Shown here piece by piece: positions 1 to 10,566 of a stretch of DNA of 28,540 nt. The stretch is taken from positions 1 through 28,540 of the forward strand of contig CALSCR010001611.1 in NCBI GenBank assembly GCA_943704495.1, written 5' to 3'. Source of the stretch: Pigoraptor chileana. Taxonomy: Eukaryota > Opisthokonta > Filasterea. The position numbers were made by a program, and so were the translations under genes. Every line of letters begins with the position of its first letter. Within the stretch, counting starts at the first letter, position 1. The notes beneath the pieces are model-generated. The model saw only the letters and a list, made by a program, of their open reading frames with translations, did not search any database and was not told where the DNA came from.

Positions 1-236
1 ATTGTGCCCCCCCCCCCCCCAATACAACAACATCAACTCACCGACAATGAAGGATCCTGCAAGAATGGAGATCAGATACGACACAAACACCTGATGCACA
101 CCCGCGCCACGATAATCAGCCACGCGGAAGCGCCGGGCGACGATAAGGCCCCACGTGACCTGCAAGGATGGATATCAGGAAGGGAGGCACATCGAGCACG
201 GGTGTGTGTGTGTTGGGTATATACAATATACATTAT

Positions 237-281
<45 letters not shown>

Positions 282-1059
282 TGTGTGTGTGTGTGTATGC
301 AATTATGTGGGAGTGCTCCACAATGTCTCCCAATTGTTTGTGATTGACGCAGAGTGCAAGTGTGCCTGCCTCTCAGGCTCGTTGAACTCCCCCAAGTTTA
401 AGTGCAGTTGCTTCAAAGGAATAGAGCATGAAGCCAAGAATGGTGTCAAGACGGTGAGGCATGTGTCTCGCAGTGAATGTGCGCAAAACCCACGTCTAGC
501 ACGGGGAAGGAGAGAAACTGTATTTGGAGAATGGAGGATGCCCAGACGGGTACACTCGCGTCCGTGCCGCGTGACTGCATCTCGATCGGTTTCGATTCAG
601 CGCCGTTACTGTTTTTCTGTATATCGCACCCAACCAAAATGTCCCCGGCGCCGTCCGTCAAGCCGTCGAGTGCAGAGCAGTTTTGTTATGGGCATTGGTC
701 TCGAGTGATTCGCTGGTCCAAATGCTTAATCTGAAGAAGATGCGTGCGTTGATCAGTAGTTCGGACCTCGCCGCATCCTAGGCTACTACTTCCATGGCAA
801 GTCGGAGTCGAATCCATAGTAGGTTTTCGTTTGCACCGCTTGTGATAAATTTGGGCACTTTCGTGTCATCCAAATTAGTACCATAGTCAGCACATGGCCC
901 ATACTTACTTTCAACAACATTGGAATCGTGTTGTTTATCTGCCTCGGGGACCAACCGGCAATTACTGAACAAATCACACAAAGATTGCTTGGGTTTCTCC
1001 ATAAGCCTTTTCATTTTTTCAGGCATCGCAACCCATTCGCACCTCGTCGCTACTCTGCC
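1..1059. other. Left-edge region without a convincing gene
   Basis: It holds a poly(C) run near the window start, a long TG repeat and the 5' flank of the Sel1-repeat gene. A polypyrimidine tract followed by CAG ends at 1022, directly upstream of the Sel1 gene's ATG, and looks like a 3' splice site. The Sel1 transcript may therefore have an intron in its 5' leader, or a short upstream coding exon. Open frames here are short, and some are carried by the TG repeat, so I call no CDS. Confidence 0.5.
239..298. repeat. (TG)n microsatellite
   Basis: About 30 TG units with one or two TA interruptions. It opens reading frames made of alternating Val/Cys or His/Thr that are not genes. Confidence 0.95.
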
Positions 1060-2688
1060 ATGGCGGATGCGAGATTGACAGAGAGTGCCTTTGACCGCGC
1101 GCTGCGGCTGTTCCACGCGCCGCCGTTTGATCGGTGGGCGGCGCTCGCGGCCTTTCAAGAGGCGCTCGTGGCAGACTCAACGACGGAGGACGAACGTGCG
1201 CGCGCCACCATCTACGTCACCGCCTACAATATAGACCCTTGCTTTACCACCATGGCCTTTCCAAAATTCACAAGAGTGCACGAGCCGCGCGAGCTACCTG
1301 AAAACGTGAAGAAATGGGTGGCGGCTATGTCGCAACGGTGCGTCGGCAAAGTGGAGGAATGGTGGGATGCTATAGCGGCGGCGTGCCCGCCCGCGCCGCA
1401 CGGTCTCGACGGACCCGCCATTATCGCCTTCGAACTCCACACGTGCAGCAAGAGGGACTGTTGGGACAAGGTGTACATTTCGGCTGCCGTGGCGCGAAAC
1501 CTCCCCGCGGCCGTGCTGTGCATGGGGAGGCTGCAAAGTCACATTTCCAGTTATGATTCTCAGCGAGAGGCGGTTCGTCTCCTCTCTGCTGCCGTCAACA
1601 TGGGCCATCCGGGGGCAGAGATCGAGCTTGGCTATCTGGAAAATATTTATGAGGTCAGTGAGGGTATGCGCCGCCGGCTCGCGTGGTACCGGCGTGCCGC
1701 AAGACGGGGTGATGCGGAGGCAATGTGGTTGCTCGCAGAGGCGAACGCGAACAAACGCGCTGCCGCCGCATTCCGCTGGTATTTGCGCTGCGCCGAGCGC
1801 GGCCACGGGCCTTCGCAGGAGATGGTGGGGTTGCGCTACCTGACCGGGAACGGCGTGGCACGTGATGGAACGGCGGCAGCGCAGTGGCTGGAGCGCGCCG
1901 CAGACAATGGGCGCGCGGAGTGCCTTGCTGTGCTTGCGGCCATGTTCTTTTCGGGGCGCGGCGTGGACGCCGACAGCGCACGGGCGATGGTGTATTACGA
2001 AAGGGTCGTCGCCCTCCCACAGAGTGCCTTCGTGAAAGTGCACAGGAATAGTTGGGATCCCGTGGTTTTGACGCACCCCGCTCTTCCTCCGACGTCGCGA
2101 GTGCTCGGGATGCACCTTGTTGCCGCGAAGGCGGGCGTTGTGCGCGCAATGTACGTCGTGGGCCTCTGCCTCGGCGAGGGGCATCTCATCAAGCGCAACC
2201 TGAAAGCCTCTGACGACTGGCTTTCCCGCGCTGCAGCCGCCGGCAGCAGTGATGCGTTGGCCGCCCTCGGCAATGCCGCGGCGCTTCAAAACGACCTCAA
2301 GGCAGCCGCTGCGCTCTACTGGCGCGCGCACGAGGCGGGCAGTGCCGAGGGGTCTTTCTTTGCGGGCGTCTGTTATGAGCGCGGCTATGGCATTGCCAGT
2401 GACGGGGACGTCGCCGTCACATGCTACCGCGCTGCGGCGGAGCGCGGGGACGACAGAGGCGCGTTTAACTATGCCGCAGCCCAGCTGGCCGGGTGGCACA
2501 CTGCACAGGACACGGTGGCTGCGCGGCGAGCGTTTATCGCGTGCGCGGAGCGTTACAAAGGCAAAACGAGAGCGGCGAAGTTCGCTGCAGCACTGCTTGT
2601 CGGGAGCGACTCTGGCGGTGCGCCAGGTGATCCGAGTGCAGCCATTTCGATATTAATGGACCGAGTAGGCGGCTCTCATGCGTTTTAG
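1060..2688 (+). CDS. Sel1-like repeat (SLR) protein
   Basis: A 542-residue protein. The start is the ATG at 1060 in a GCCATGGCG context; the same frame stays open upstream to 928 but begins there with unlikely sequence. An alpha-helical N-terminal part (residues about 1-190) is followed by Sel1-like TPR-type repeats from about 190 to 530. Typical units read AAAAFRWYLRCAERGHG, then GLRYLTGNGVARD, then AAQWLERAADNG, with the G-x-G-V and W/Y-x-x-x-A-A-x-x-G positions of the family. SLR proteins are usually scaffolds or adaptors (animal SEL1L in ER-associated degradation, and many protist and bacterial examples), so the partner cannot be inferred. No signal peptide or membrane segment is visible. 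The coding part has no intron, but a 3' splice site just upstream may remove a leader intron. AATAAA lies about 90 nt after the stop. The gene converges on the F-box-like gene. Confidence 0.9.
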   Translation: MADARLTESAFDRALRLFHAPPFDRWAALAAFQEALVADSTTEDERARATIYVTAYNIDPCFTTMAFPKFTRVHEPRELPENVKKWVAAMSQRCVGKVEEWWDAIAAACPPAPHGLDGPAIIAFELHTCSKRDCWDKVYISAAVARNLPAAVLCMGRLQSHISSYDSQREAVRLLSAAVNMGHPGAEIELGYLENIYEVSEGMRRRLAWYRRAARRGDAEAMWLLAEANANKRAAAAFRWYLRCAERGHGPSQEMVGLRYLTGNGVARDGTAAAQWLERAADNGRAECLAVLAAMFFSGRGVDADSARAMVYYERVVALPQSAFVKVHRNSWDPVVLTHPALPPTSRVLGMHLVAAKAGVVRAMYVVGLCLGEGHLIKRNLKASDDWLSRAAAAGSSDALAALGNAAALQNDLKAAAALYWRAHEAGSAEGSFFAGVCYERGYGIASDGDVAVTCYRAAAERGDDRGAFNYAAAQLAGWHTAQDTVAARRAFIACAERYKGKTRAAKFAAALLVGSDSGGAPGDPSAAISILMDRVGGSHAF

Positions 2689-2775
2689 GACTTTTTCTAT
2701 GCGTTAACGTGTGGGCGTGTGTTCAACGCCTTGAGTATCTGCACATATGCAAGACAAAGCGCGCGTGTGCTTCGG

Positions 2776-2781
2776 AATAAA
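2776..2781 (+). terminator. AATAAA polyadenylation signal of the Sel1-repeat gene
   Basis: A canonical hexamer about 90 nt downstream of the TAG stop in the 275-bp convergent spacer. On the opposite strand, shortly after the F-box gene's stop, only a weaker CATAAA variant is visible. Confidence 0.7.
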
Positions 2782-2963
2782 ATCCATTGAACAACCTAGA
2801 CTGTCCGCCTCAGGTGTGGGCTATCCGTAATGAAGAGCGCTGTCACATCGCTCGCACATCGAGACCCTTGCTTAGGGGACTTATCCTTTCCCTACTCTCG
2901 CCAGTCATATAATACTATCTCAAACCTCTGAAAAAATCACATCTTTATGCACGCTTCGCCGCG

Positions 2964-5654
2964 TCAATCAAGAAAGTTGTCGTCCGTGACTGCCACATCC
3001 ATATCTGGCAAGCTGTCTTTACCGAGTGAGTCGACGTCATCCGCAAGCGTGCAACGCTCGTGAACCCGAAAGCCAAACGTGTCAGAGTCACTTTCCTCAT
3101 CCTCATCATCATCATCAGCGCCGCTGTTGCTCACTCCATTCGCATCCGAACCAGGCATAGCCGCAGCATGCCACATGGCCCGCGCCGTATTGCCAATCCC
3201 CAGGTCCAGCTCGTCCTCCGACCAGGCCGGGTTCGGCGGGGGGTTGCGCCACAAGCTATCTCTGCGGTCCACAAGTGCGGAGTAATCGTCCCTATTCTCT
3301 TCCTCTTGCGAGTTTTTGTAGCTCTCCGATCCCAGCGAAATGTCTTCGCTGCCGTCGCTGTCCCCACTCTCCTCACTGCTCTCCTCGCTGCTCTCCTCCG
3401 CGTCACTCTCATCGGGATCCGCGGGAAACACATATGGCTTATCCCCGGGAGCGCCCGTAAAGTAAGCCCGCAAGGCCTCGACGGCATCGCCCACTGGCGT
3501 GGGGTAAGTGTTCATGGCGTGCAGCCGCCGCACTTCGCGTGCAGGGTCGGCCATCGCGCGACCGCCGGGCGCATCCCAAGCATCTACATGCGCGCCGTCC
3601 GAGGTGTCAGCGTCGCAGTTCCACGTCTGCCCGTCGTAAAAGTCGCCGAAGTAATTCTCTCCGCACACACAAAGGTCTTCCGAGGCGATTACTCTGCTGG
3701 CGTCTTTGACGATCGCGTAGTCGCTCTGGCCACTGCTCACTGAAATGGTGCACACGTGTGCGGCCACAGAGTGCTGCAGCGTTGTGCTACCGTCCTCCCC
3801 CGGGCACTGCCGCACGGTCCCGAGAGCCAGATCGACGGCGATGCCGGAAAGGAAGTGCCAAAACATCGTGTTGCAGTAGACGCTGTCACCAAGGAACCCC
3901 TCCGTCTCCCGTCGGCGCGTGCCCTGAGGCGCTTGCCAGAAGGGCGGAGCGTCGCGTCCCTTGTTGGGCGGCCACCGAAACGACGCACGGTCAACCGCGA
4001 CCGTGCGCAGGAAGCGTGCGTCGTCCACGTCGAGGGCACTGAGGAGGTCTCCCGGGGGGTACGATGGTGAAGGGGCGGCGGTCTTTCCGTCTGCGGCCTT
4101 CGCGCGGTTCAAAAACCAGCGAAGGCGTTGTGGGCGACCCGTGCGTTCGTCCACAACAAAATTGTTTCGGCCAGGAACAACCTTGCCGCAGTCGAGTGTG
4201 GACCCAAAGACAAGGCTCGCGGCAATCGAAACGACCCCAAAGGCGCGCTCACGTGACAAGTGGCAAAGGGCGGCAGCGCACGCGTCGACGAACGCTGGGC
4301 TCATCTCCTGACGTCCAACGGGAAAGACAATGCCCTCGACCGCCGATCCCCAGTATGTCACGTACCCCCCTTGATTCGGATCGTTCCGCCTCCCAAACCC
4401 GCACGCGATGCCCTCGGCAAAAGGGCCGTGGGGCCCCACGCGGAACAGAACACGCGCGCGCGACAGCATGTGGCCGTCTGGAAGGCCCGATACGAAAGGC
4501 TTGCCTTCTTCCAAATCCCCCAAGTCGTTCCAATCCGCATCCACTTTTGGCGCTCTCTGGGAGTTCTGCGCGAGGCGGAGTAGCTCGTTCCTGTAGTACA
4601 AGGCCGGCAGGTCGTTCATCTCGTCCTGCCCTCGCACCCACACGTGCAGCGCCGTCGCAGGGTCTGCCCCAATGCGGAACATGTAGTCCGCCGCACGGTA
4701 CCCGGCGACAGTCCGCGCACGGGGGCTCAGTACCGCCGTTCGCCAACGCAGCACCTCGAGCGTGCGCAATGCCTCGAAAGCGTCGGCGCTGTCAGGCACG
4801 GCCCCGGGCGAAAATGCGGCAAGCCACCGGTGGATGCCAGCGCCGCTCTCTGCATGGGAGTTGGAAAGACTTTCTATCCTTGGCCGCGAGACGGCGTCGA
4901 GTTCCCAGAGCCCGTGCCACGCGTCCGGTGACGAGCGCCGGTGCGCAAGATCCACGTTAGCCCCGCACACCGACACGGCGTTCGAAAGTGCCTCACTATT
5001 CAGCCGCTCCGTCGCACCCCCAATGTCGACATCAATCCCCGCAAAAAGGGCCCTTTGTATGTCGGTGTCACACTGCCCGAACGGGTGCGTGGTGCTGCAG
5101 TGCAGATGCGCTTTTCTCGTGCGGCGCACGTACGCCAGCGCAGTTTCCCCCCCGGCCCCAGGGTCTGCAGCCAGCGCCGCCTCAGCCTTGTCGTAGTCTT
5201 CGGCACGCCATCCATTCGGCACGCCGCGCAAGTGCACATAGTCCCTCGCCACGCGCGTCCAGGCAATGCGGCGCGCGCGCTCGTTGACAATGGCCAGAAA
5301 CTCGCGGGAGAGAAAGCCGGCAACGGGATGTCCCGCCGGATCACGCGGAGACAGCGCACCCAGCCAGAGGTGGAAGGTCGTCGACTCACACGACGATCCG
5401 TGCTCCACTGCAAACGCAAGCGCGTGCTGTCGCCCCCGGGCAAGAAGCTGCGGATAATGGATAGCGATGACCTTTGCAACAAGCACGCGAAGGGCCTTGC
5501 ACGTTGCGGCGAGGTGGCACAGGTCGATGGGATCGAGCACTTCGTGTGAGCATATCTCATAAAGAAGCGTCTCGTCGATGTTTGCGTAGCTTGCAGTCGC
5601 GCGACCGCCATCGCCCGCTTGGTCCCTCGCGAGACCACCGTCTATTACTGACAT
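2964..5654 (-). CDS. F-box-like protein with acidic, disordered C-terminus
   Basis: A single open frame of 896 residues beginning at the ATG at 5654. Residues about 26-66 read like an F-box: an ETLLYEICSHEVLDP helix, then DLCHLAATCKALRVLV, close to the usual L-P-x-E-(I/L)-x(8)-D-L-x-x-(L/A)-x-x-V-(C/S)-(K/R) pattern. If so, the protein would act as a substrate receptor for an SCF ubiquitin ligase. The following ~640 residues contain no repeat, WD40, kelch or LRR pattern that I recognise. Residues about 730-896 are very rich in Asp, Glu and Ser (runs such as ESSEESSEESGDSDGSED and DDDDEDEESDSD) and are probably disordered. No introns, signal peptide or TM segment were seen. GC-rich coding produces several long shadow frames on the other strand. 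Coding status is confident; F-box assignment is moderate. Confidence 0.82.
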   Translation of the reverse strand: MSVIDGGLARDQAGDGGRATASYANIDETLLYEICSHEVLDPIDLCHLAATCKALRVLVAKVIAIHYPQLLARGRQHALAFAVEHGSSCESTTFHLWLGALSPRDPAGHPVAGFLSREFLAIVNERARRIAWTRVARDYVHLRGVPNGWRAEDYDKAEAALAADPGAGGETALAYVRRTRKAHLHCSTTHPFGQCDTDIQRALFAGIDVDIGGATERLNSEALSNAVSVCGANVDLAHRRSSPDAWHGLWELDAVSRPRIESLSNSHAESGAGIHRWLAAFSPGAVPDSADAFEALRTLEVLRWRTAVLSPRARTVAGYRAADYMFRIGADPATALHVWVRGQDEMNDLPALYYRNELLRLAQNSQRAPKVDADWNDLGDLEEGKPFVSGLPDGHMLSRARVLFRVGPHGPFAEGIACGFGRRNDPNQGGYVTYWGSAVEGIVFPVGRQEMSPAFVDACAAALCHLSRERAFGVVSIAASLVFGSTLDCGKVVPGRNNFVVDERTGRPQRLRWFLNRAKAADGKTAAPSPSYPPGDLLSALDVDDARFLRTVAVDRASFRWPPNKGRDAPPFWQAPQGTRRRETEGFLGDSVYCNTMFWHFLSGIAVDLALGTVRQCPGEDGSTTLQHSVAAHVCTISVSSGQSDYAIVKDASRVIASEDLCVCGENYFGDFYDGQTWNCDADTSDGAHVDAWDAPGGRAMADPAREVRRLHAMNTYPTPVGDAVEALRAYFTGAPGDKPYVFPADPDESDAEESSEESSEESGDSDGSEDISLGSESYKNSQEEENRDDYSALVDRRDSLWRNPPPNPAWSEDELDLGIGNTARAMWHAAAMPGSDANGVSNSGADDDDEDEESDSDTFGFRVHERCTLADDVDSLGKDSLPDMDVAVTDDNFLD

Positions 5655-7687
5655 TGTAACTCACACTTCAGTGGCTGTCACAGCAAGAAGGTGTAGATCG
5701 ATGGCGTAATACATACGACGCGATTGAAAAGTTTTCTTCTCTTGTAAATAATTGTGTGTGTGGCGTGAGAGCAGACGCTGCGAGATTTCGCTTATGCAAC
5801 AGTAAACAACAATTCTGTATACACTGTGAACGTCCACGTGACCAGACTGGCTGGTGCATCGCCGCCGTGCATGGCAGCAGTCAGGCTGTCAGATCTCAGT
5901 GCCTCTCTGTGCGGCGAGACTGATTGAAATGATTGTGTGTGATTACGAGGTGTGGGTTCTTGTATGCTTGCATTGGTTCGCGCCATCTGATGAGTGCTGC
6001 ATGCTTTTTGTGCTTTAGAATTGGTGTGTATTGATCATGACAACTCGATCGGTTCGGTGTCGGTTTTATTCACTGAGTTCAAGTGAATCCGAGTGAAGAC
6101 AATGGCATCGCGACCCAACTGAATCACTCTCTATGTCGGGATATTCTGAAGATTCATAAGCAGAAAAACTTTAAAAAAAGAGTATGATGAGAGAACTATT
6201 TGATGCTGCTGGCTCAGAATCCGGCTACGGCTGTCCACCATTATCTGATAAACTGCTCACCTGAAACCGATGCCGCCAAGTAATCGAGCATTTTCCGCGG
6301 TGGCCGGCGGCTGATCACCACAACAACTTGGACTCCCGGACTGCTCGGCTGGCTACACTCATGGCGCTGCACCTGCACACAGGCCAGTGGCTGTGCTCTG
6401 GCCGCACTCAGTTGGGCCAGTGTCTGTATGAATGACAAGTCTTCACGGCGCACTTAAAAGAGTGAATGCGCATAGAGAAAATCCTGCCTCGGCAAACGTC
6501 TGCCGGCACTCAAAATTTCCCGTCAATTCAGTCAGTTCAAAAATGATAGCCCTATCCCCAACCTTAACAACGATTTGAGAGGTAAAAGGTGCCAATTAGC
6601 AGCTGAGTTTGCAAGTTCACTGAATTCGGGTATTTCCGCTCAGTTAGGACGTGCAGATCACGCGACGCCATTTGGCTGTATTGTGGGCACGTCACTGCAC
6701 TGTCAGTCAACACCGTCACTGTCTAAACACGAACCCCAACACGAAACCCAACAGGACGTACAACGCAGGACGAACTACCACGAACTGCGGCGGCGCCAAA
6801 CACTGCCAGGGGACTAACAAGCACTCCGCCTTGCGCCGTATTCGCCTCATAGAACATTATTCGGTAATGTTGACTGCAAATCAAGCAAATGCGCTTGCCG
6901 TGATCAGAGTGTACACACCGCGGGGGGATGCAAACTGCGCCGACACAACGCCCTCGGACAGCCATCGCCCGACAAAGCCGCCAGGCCCCTTGCCAATGTG
7001 GATATGCGGTGCGCCCGTCTGCGTGTTTGCGCCATGCAGGACAGTCTGCGCAGCGCACAAACGAAACTTGCAGTGTGAGTCAGCGGGTTTAATGTTGGGT
7101 GCAAAGCAATCGTGATGCGACGGCTGGCCACTCCAGGCAGGGGGGGGGGAGGCTGTACTCCAAGTATTATAATAGCTGCGCCTCGATCTTCAATCGCAGG
7201 ACAGCGGACCATGGGGATAGCTAGCAACTTAATCCCATGAGTGACGCCGATGTGATGTGATGGTCTCGCTGACGCTCTGCGGCACATAGCAACTACAACG
7301 TACACACACATACACACCTCCCACTGCGAAGTCAATATGCTGCACTTTCTGAGCTGCGACCACGTGATTGCCAGACTGTCTTCAATCGCAGTCTCATTGG
7401 CCAATGCCGGAACGTAAAAATCTGCGGCGCGGCCAGATCTGTCGATATTCCGACGAACAAACAACGCAAAAAAAACCCCCAACAGTTGGAGCCCATGTGA
7501 GGTTGGTGTGACAAAGTGCGCGACAAACGACATCAGAGCGTCGACAGAAAAATAGAACTCCCTATTATATCACCCTAACAAAGAGTGAAATAATGGGATC
7601 AGCCACGGGCAGTGATAAGCAGCGTGGGTCCACCACATGGGTGAGTGCATCCGCCAATCACACACTCTGCCTATCACACACAGTCAT
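5655..7687. other. Intergenic stretch with no convincing gene
   Basis: About 2 kb between the 5' end of the F-box-like gene and the 3' end of the muramidase gene. Short frames on both strands show no recognisable domain, good start context or splice pattern. CACGTG palindromes occur at 5835-5840 (about 180 bp upstream of the F-box gene ATG, as CCACGTGACC) and at 7361-7366. The right end could contain a last muramidase exon (7666-7570), discussed with that gene. Confidence 0.5.
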
Positions 7688-10566
7688 TCATGTGTGTGCA
7701 CAGAAAAACAGATCGATGACCAGTGAAGGCATGAGGATGACACCATCGACCCACCTGTGGAAGTCGTAGTAACTGGCGCCCCTCTGTGCAGCATCCAAGC
7801 CGTCGACGGCAAACGCAACAACTTCCAAACCGCCAAAGCACTCGCAACTAATGCGCCCCAACATCACACTGACGTCAGACATTAGTCCAGACACGCCTTG
7901 AACAGTCACCTTCGGGCGACACCCCGAAAAAGCGCCCCCGCCAATCAGAGCCAACAAAGTGACTGGCCCCACAACGCCATCGGCAGCTATGCCGGCCGAT
8001 GACTGCGCCGACCGCACTGCCGCTTCAGTGTTTGGCCCATAAAGCCCGTCCTCTGTCACTCCCACAGCCGCCTGCACAGCCATCACCGCATACCTGAAGG
8101 GCGACGACGCAGAGTATCCAGAGTAGAGACGGAGGAGCGGAACAGCCCGCACCATCTGCAGCAGAAGTCCCCGCGAAAACGATCCGTCCGCAGGCAAGAG
8201 ACCCTCCCTCGTCTGCACATCCTTCGCGGCGTCCATAGAGGCAGCATCCGCCACCCCAGACGCAGGGACACACCGCGCGTTTGCAGAAGCGGTTGGACAG
8301 AGTGCATTGCACAGGAGGTGTTGCACGGTGCGCAGCCACTTTGCCTGCGACGCCGCCGTCACATCCGGGAGTTGCGCGAGGTCGGCCGTGGATGCGCCAT
8401 CCGGAGGAACTGCGACGGCCGCAGTGAAGTCGGCGGCGGAATACCCCACGCCCGCAATCAGTGGCCACGTGATGCGCCCCACAATGCCGTCATCAGTGAC
8501 GCCATTTGCCAGCTGGAACGCACGCACCGCCGCGTCTGTCTCTGCATCAAACACTCCGGTGGGTGCACGTGACACCGCACCCGCAGGTGTTCGGTGGACG
8601 ACGTCTTGTATTGCCTTGACAACGTAGTGTGCCCATGCAGTGGTGGATGCGCCGCCGGCATCCTGTTGTCACATGGAGATGAGCGCGGGTGGTTTGTGGT
8701 GAGTGAGTGGAGTTAGTATAGTGAGAGGTATGTGTTTCCGTGAGTGGCAATGACCACACAGAATAGGCACTATTGCAACGATACACATATGTGATTCTTT
8801 GGCAATGTACTCATATCTACAAACAAATTGCAAACCTGCAATGCACTCGTGAATTCGTGCTATTGGACCAACTGCCCAATGCTTAGGTATCAGCCAACAC
8901 CCACATCATTCTCACACCACACACCACTCACACCACTCACACCACTCACACCACTCACACCACCTACACCACGTGAGCCCACTGCCTGCCTCACCTTGGC
9001 AATGTATGTAGGCCCCTCGCCCCCAGCAAAATTCACCAGCGCCCTCCACGTGCTGTCGCCACACACGCTGTCGACCGGATATATCCCGTTTCTCCTTTGT
9101 ACCTCAATTACGGCGTCTCTTGTGGCGTCATCGTAAATACCCGTGACCGCAGTGGGCGGGCAAAATGCCGTAAAGTCCGATGTCACGACGCCATCCTGCG
9201 TTATGCAGAGAAAGTTTGCCAGAAGATACTGCACGACGGCAACAGCCCTGTTCGTTGCGGTTGAGCGTGCACCGGGCGCAAGGCGGGGATATACCGTGTC
9301 CGCGGACTCCCCACCGCGAGTGGGTCGTGTGATGGCGGTTGTTGGCGCGTCGCAGCCATCCGTGCTTGTAAACAGGTCACCTTCGGCCTTTCGCCGACGC
9401 ACCAGTCCAGGTAACGGCCCGCCGTTTGCATTCACCCACTTTGCCATCTCCGACGGTGCTTGGTCGTACGCGCGGGCGTTTATGCGCTTGAGAAGGGTGG
9501 ATGATCGCAGGGTTCCGCACCCAAGGTTGTAGGCAAACGAGACAAGGGCGCCAAATTGGTTGCGATTCAAAGGCGAAGTGACCGCATCTCCGACACACTT
9601 TTCAAAGCTGACGAGATCGTCCTTGAGAATGGTCTCCCCCTGTTGTTTTGTGATACTTCCTGTCCATGGGCATGGCAGAGCGTGACAGGCATGCCCGTAA
9701 CCAATTGTTTTTATGCCCACGGCATCAAGGTAATAAGTAGCACTCCATCCCTCAAAGCTCTTAATTAGATCCAGTCCACGCTGGTTGATCTTTTGTCCCG
9801 CTGCCTATAAAGACGAGTTCATTTATTCGACCGAGGTGCGTAAAGAGAGCAGAAATGCTTTGTGAGTACAGCTCCTCATTTTCACGTGTGCATCCAGGGT
9901 ATTCACGTGTACACAAGCACACATATATACATGCGCACACATGCACACACATGCACACACATGCACACACATGCACACATGCACACACACATGTGCACAC
10001 ACACACATGCACACACAGACATATTTATATCCTACACACACAGAGGGGGATATCTATGCTGTCTCAATGTTTTGGCTTGAAGTTTCCACCTAACCCTAAC
10101 CCCGATCATACCTTCAGTTGGGTGCAGGCCGGTACAGCGACCGGATTAGACGATACAACTCGGGCAACACCGTACTTTTCCGTGCTAGTTTGATCGACGG
10201 CGGCGTTTGAGGCAGCAGCGGCGGCAGCAGCACGCGCGCAATCTGGCAAAGGATGTGCACGGCGCATTTAAGTCAGGTCGGTGCATGTGGGGTTGCCGGA
10301 AATAACAGCCCGGTCTCGCACTGCCGGTGATAGCAGTTGAAAACCATAAATTGCGTTTCATCTACATCATAACAAGTATGCGCAAACCCACTGTCAGAGG
10401 AGTCTTTACGGTCGACAGCCACCACAGCCAGTGCCACGGTGAGCCCGATGACGCACAGGATCATTGCGGCCCACGATCCCCACAGCAACGTTCGGGAGAC
10501 ACGCACATAGCGCACACTCGCAGCGGCGCCCCCTTCGCCGTCGGCGATTAGGAAGGATTCCTTCAT
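7688..10566 (-). CDS. Membrane-anchored GH24 muramidase (T4-lysozyme type) with four peptidoglycan-binding domains
   Basis: Proposed exons are 10566-10392, 10242-10112, 9804-8995 and 8662-7688, giving about 696 residues with consistent phases. Exon 1 encodes a basic N-terminus and one hydrophobic helix (about 27-51), hence a type II signal anchor. A low-complexity Ala-rich stalk follows. The GH24 domain spans about 107-247. Glu120 in KSFEGW, Asp129 in YLDAVG and Thr135 in IKTIGYGH have exactly the 9- and 6-residue spacing of T4 lysozyme Glu11/Asp20/Thr26, and NQFGALVSFAYNLGCGTL and PGLVRRRKAEGDLF are family signatures. Four PG_binding_1-like repeats follow (about 285-365, 373-450, 465-540, 545-600), then an unidentified ~95-residue tail. 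It should hydrolyse bacterial peptidoglycan in a phagosome or outside the cell. The family is mainly phage/bacterial, so ancient transfer is likely, yet the gene now has host-type introns. The exon 1 donor (A|GTGGGT) is a best guess. A donor at 7754 (CAG|GTGGGT) joined to an acceptor before 7666 would instead end the protein at 7570. Confidence 0.88.
8921..8966. repeat. 9-bp tandem repeat in muramidase intron 3
   Basis: About five copies of ACACCACTC lie just inside the 5' end of the intron that follows exon 9804-8995. Read through, it would encode GVS repeats, which explains a spurious protein tail in that frame. Confidence 0.85.
9909..10037. repeat. CA-rich microsatellite in muramidase intron 2
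   Basis: Imperfect ACACATGCAC-type units fill much of the intron between exons 10242-10112 and 9804-8995. Confidence 0.85.

Noticed and set aside
72-302. Open frames of alternating Val-Cys or Thr-His over TG/CA repeats here and at about 9760-10040, 12726-13142, 21798-22049, 25900-26150 and 26975-27264
   Set aside because: They are translations of dinucleotide repeats, mostly in introns or spacers, with no domain content.
1294-2499. 401-residue open frame on the minus strand inside the Sel1-repeat gene
   Set aside because: It is a shadow of GC-rich coding sequence; the plus-strand frame shows real Sel1 repeats and this one shows none. The same applies to the plus-strand frames inside the F-box-like gene.
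6651-7533. Overlapping open frames of 111-209 residues on both strands
   Set aside because: No recognisable motif, start context or splice structure; the two strands contradict each other and the length is expected by chance at this GC content.
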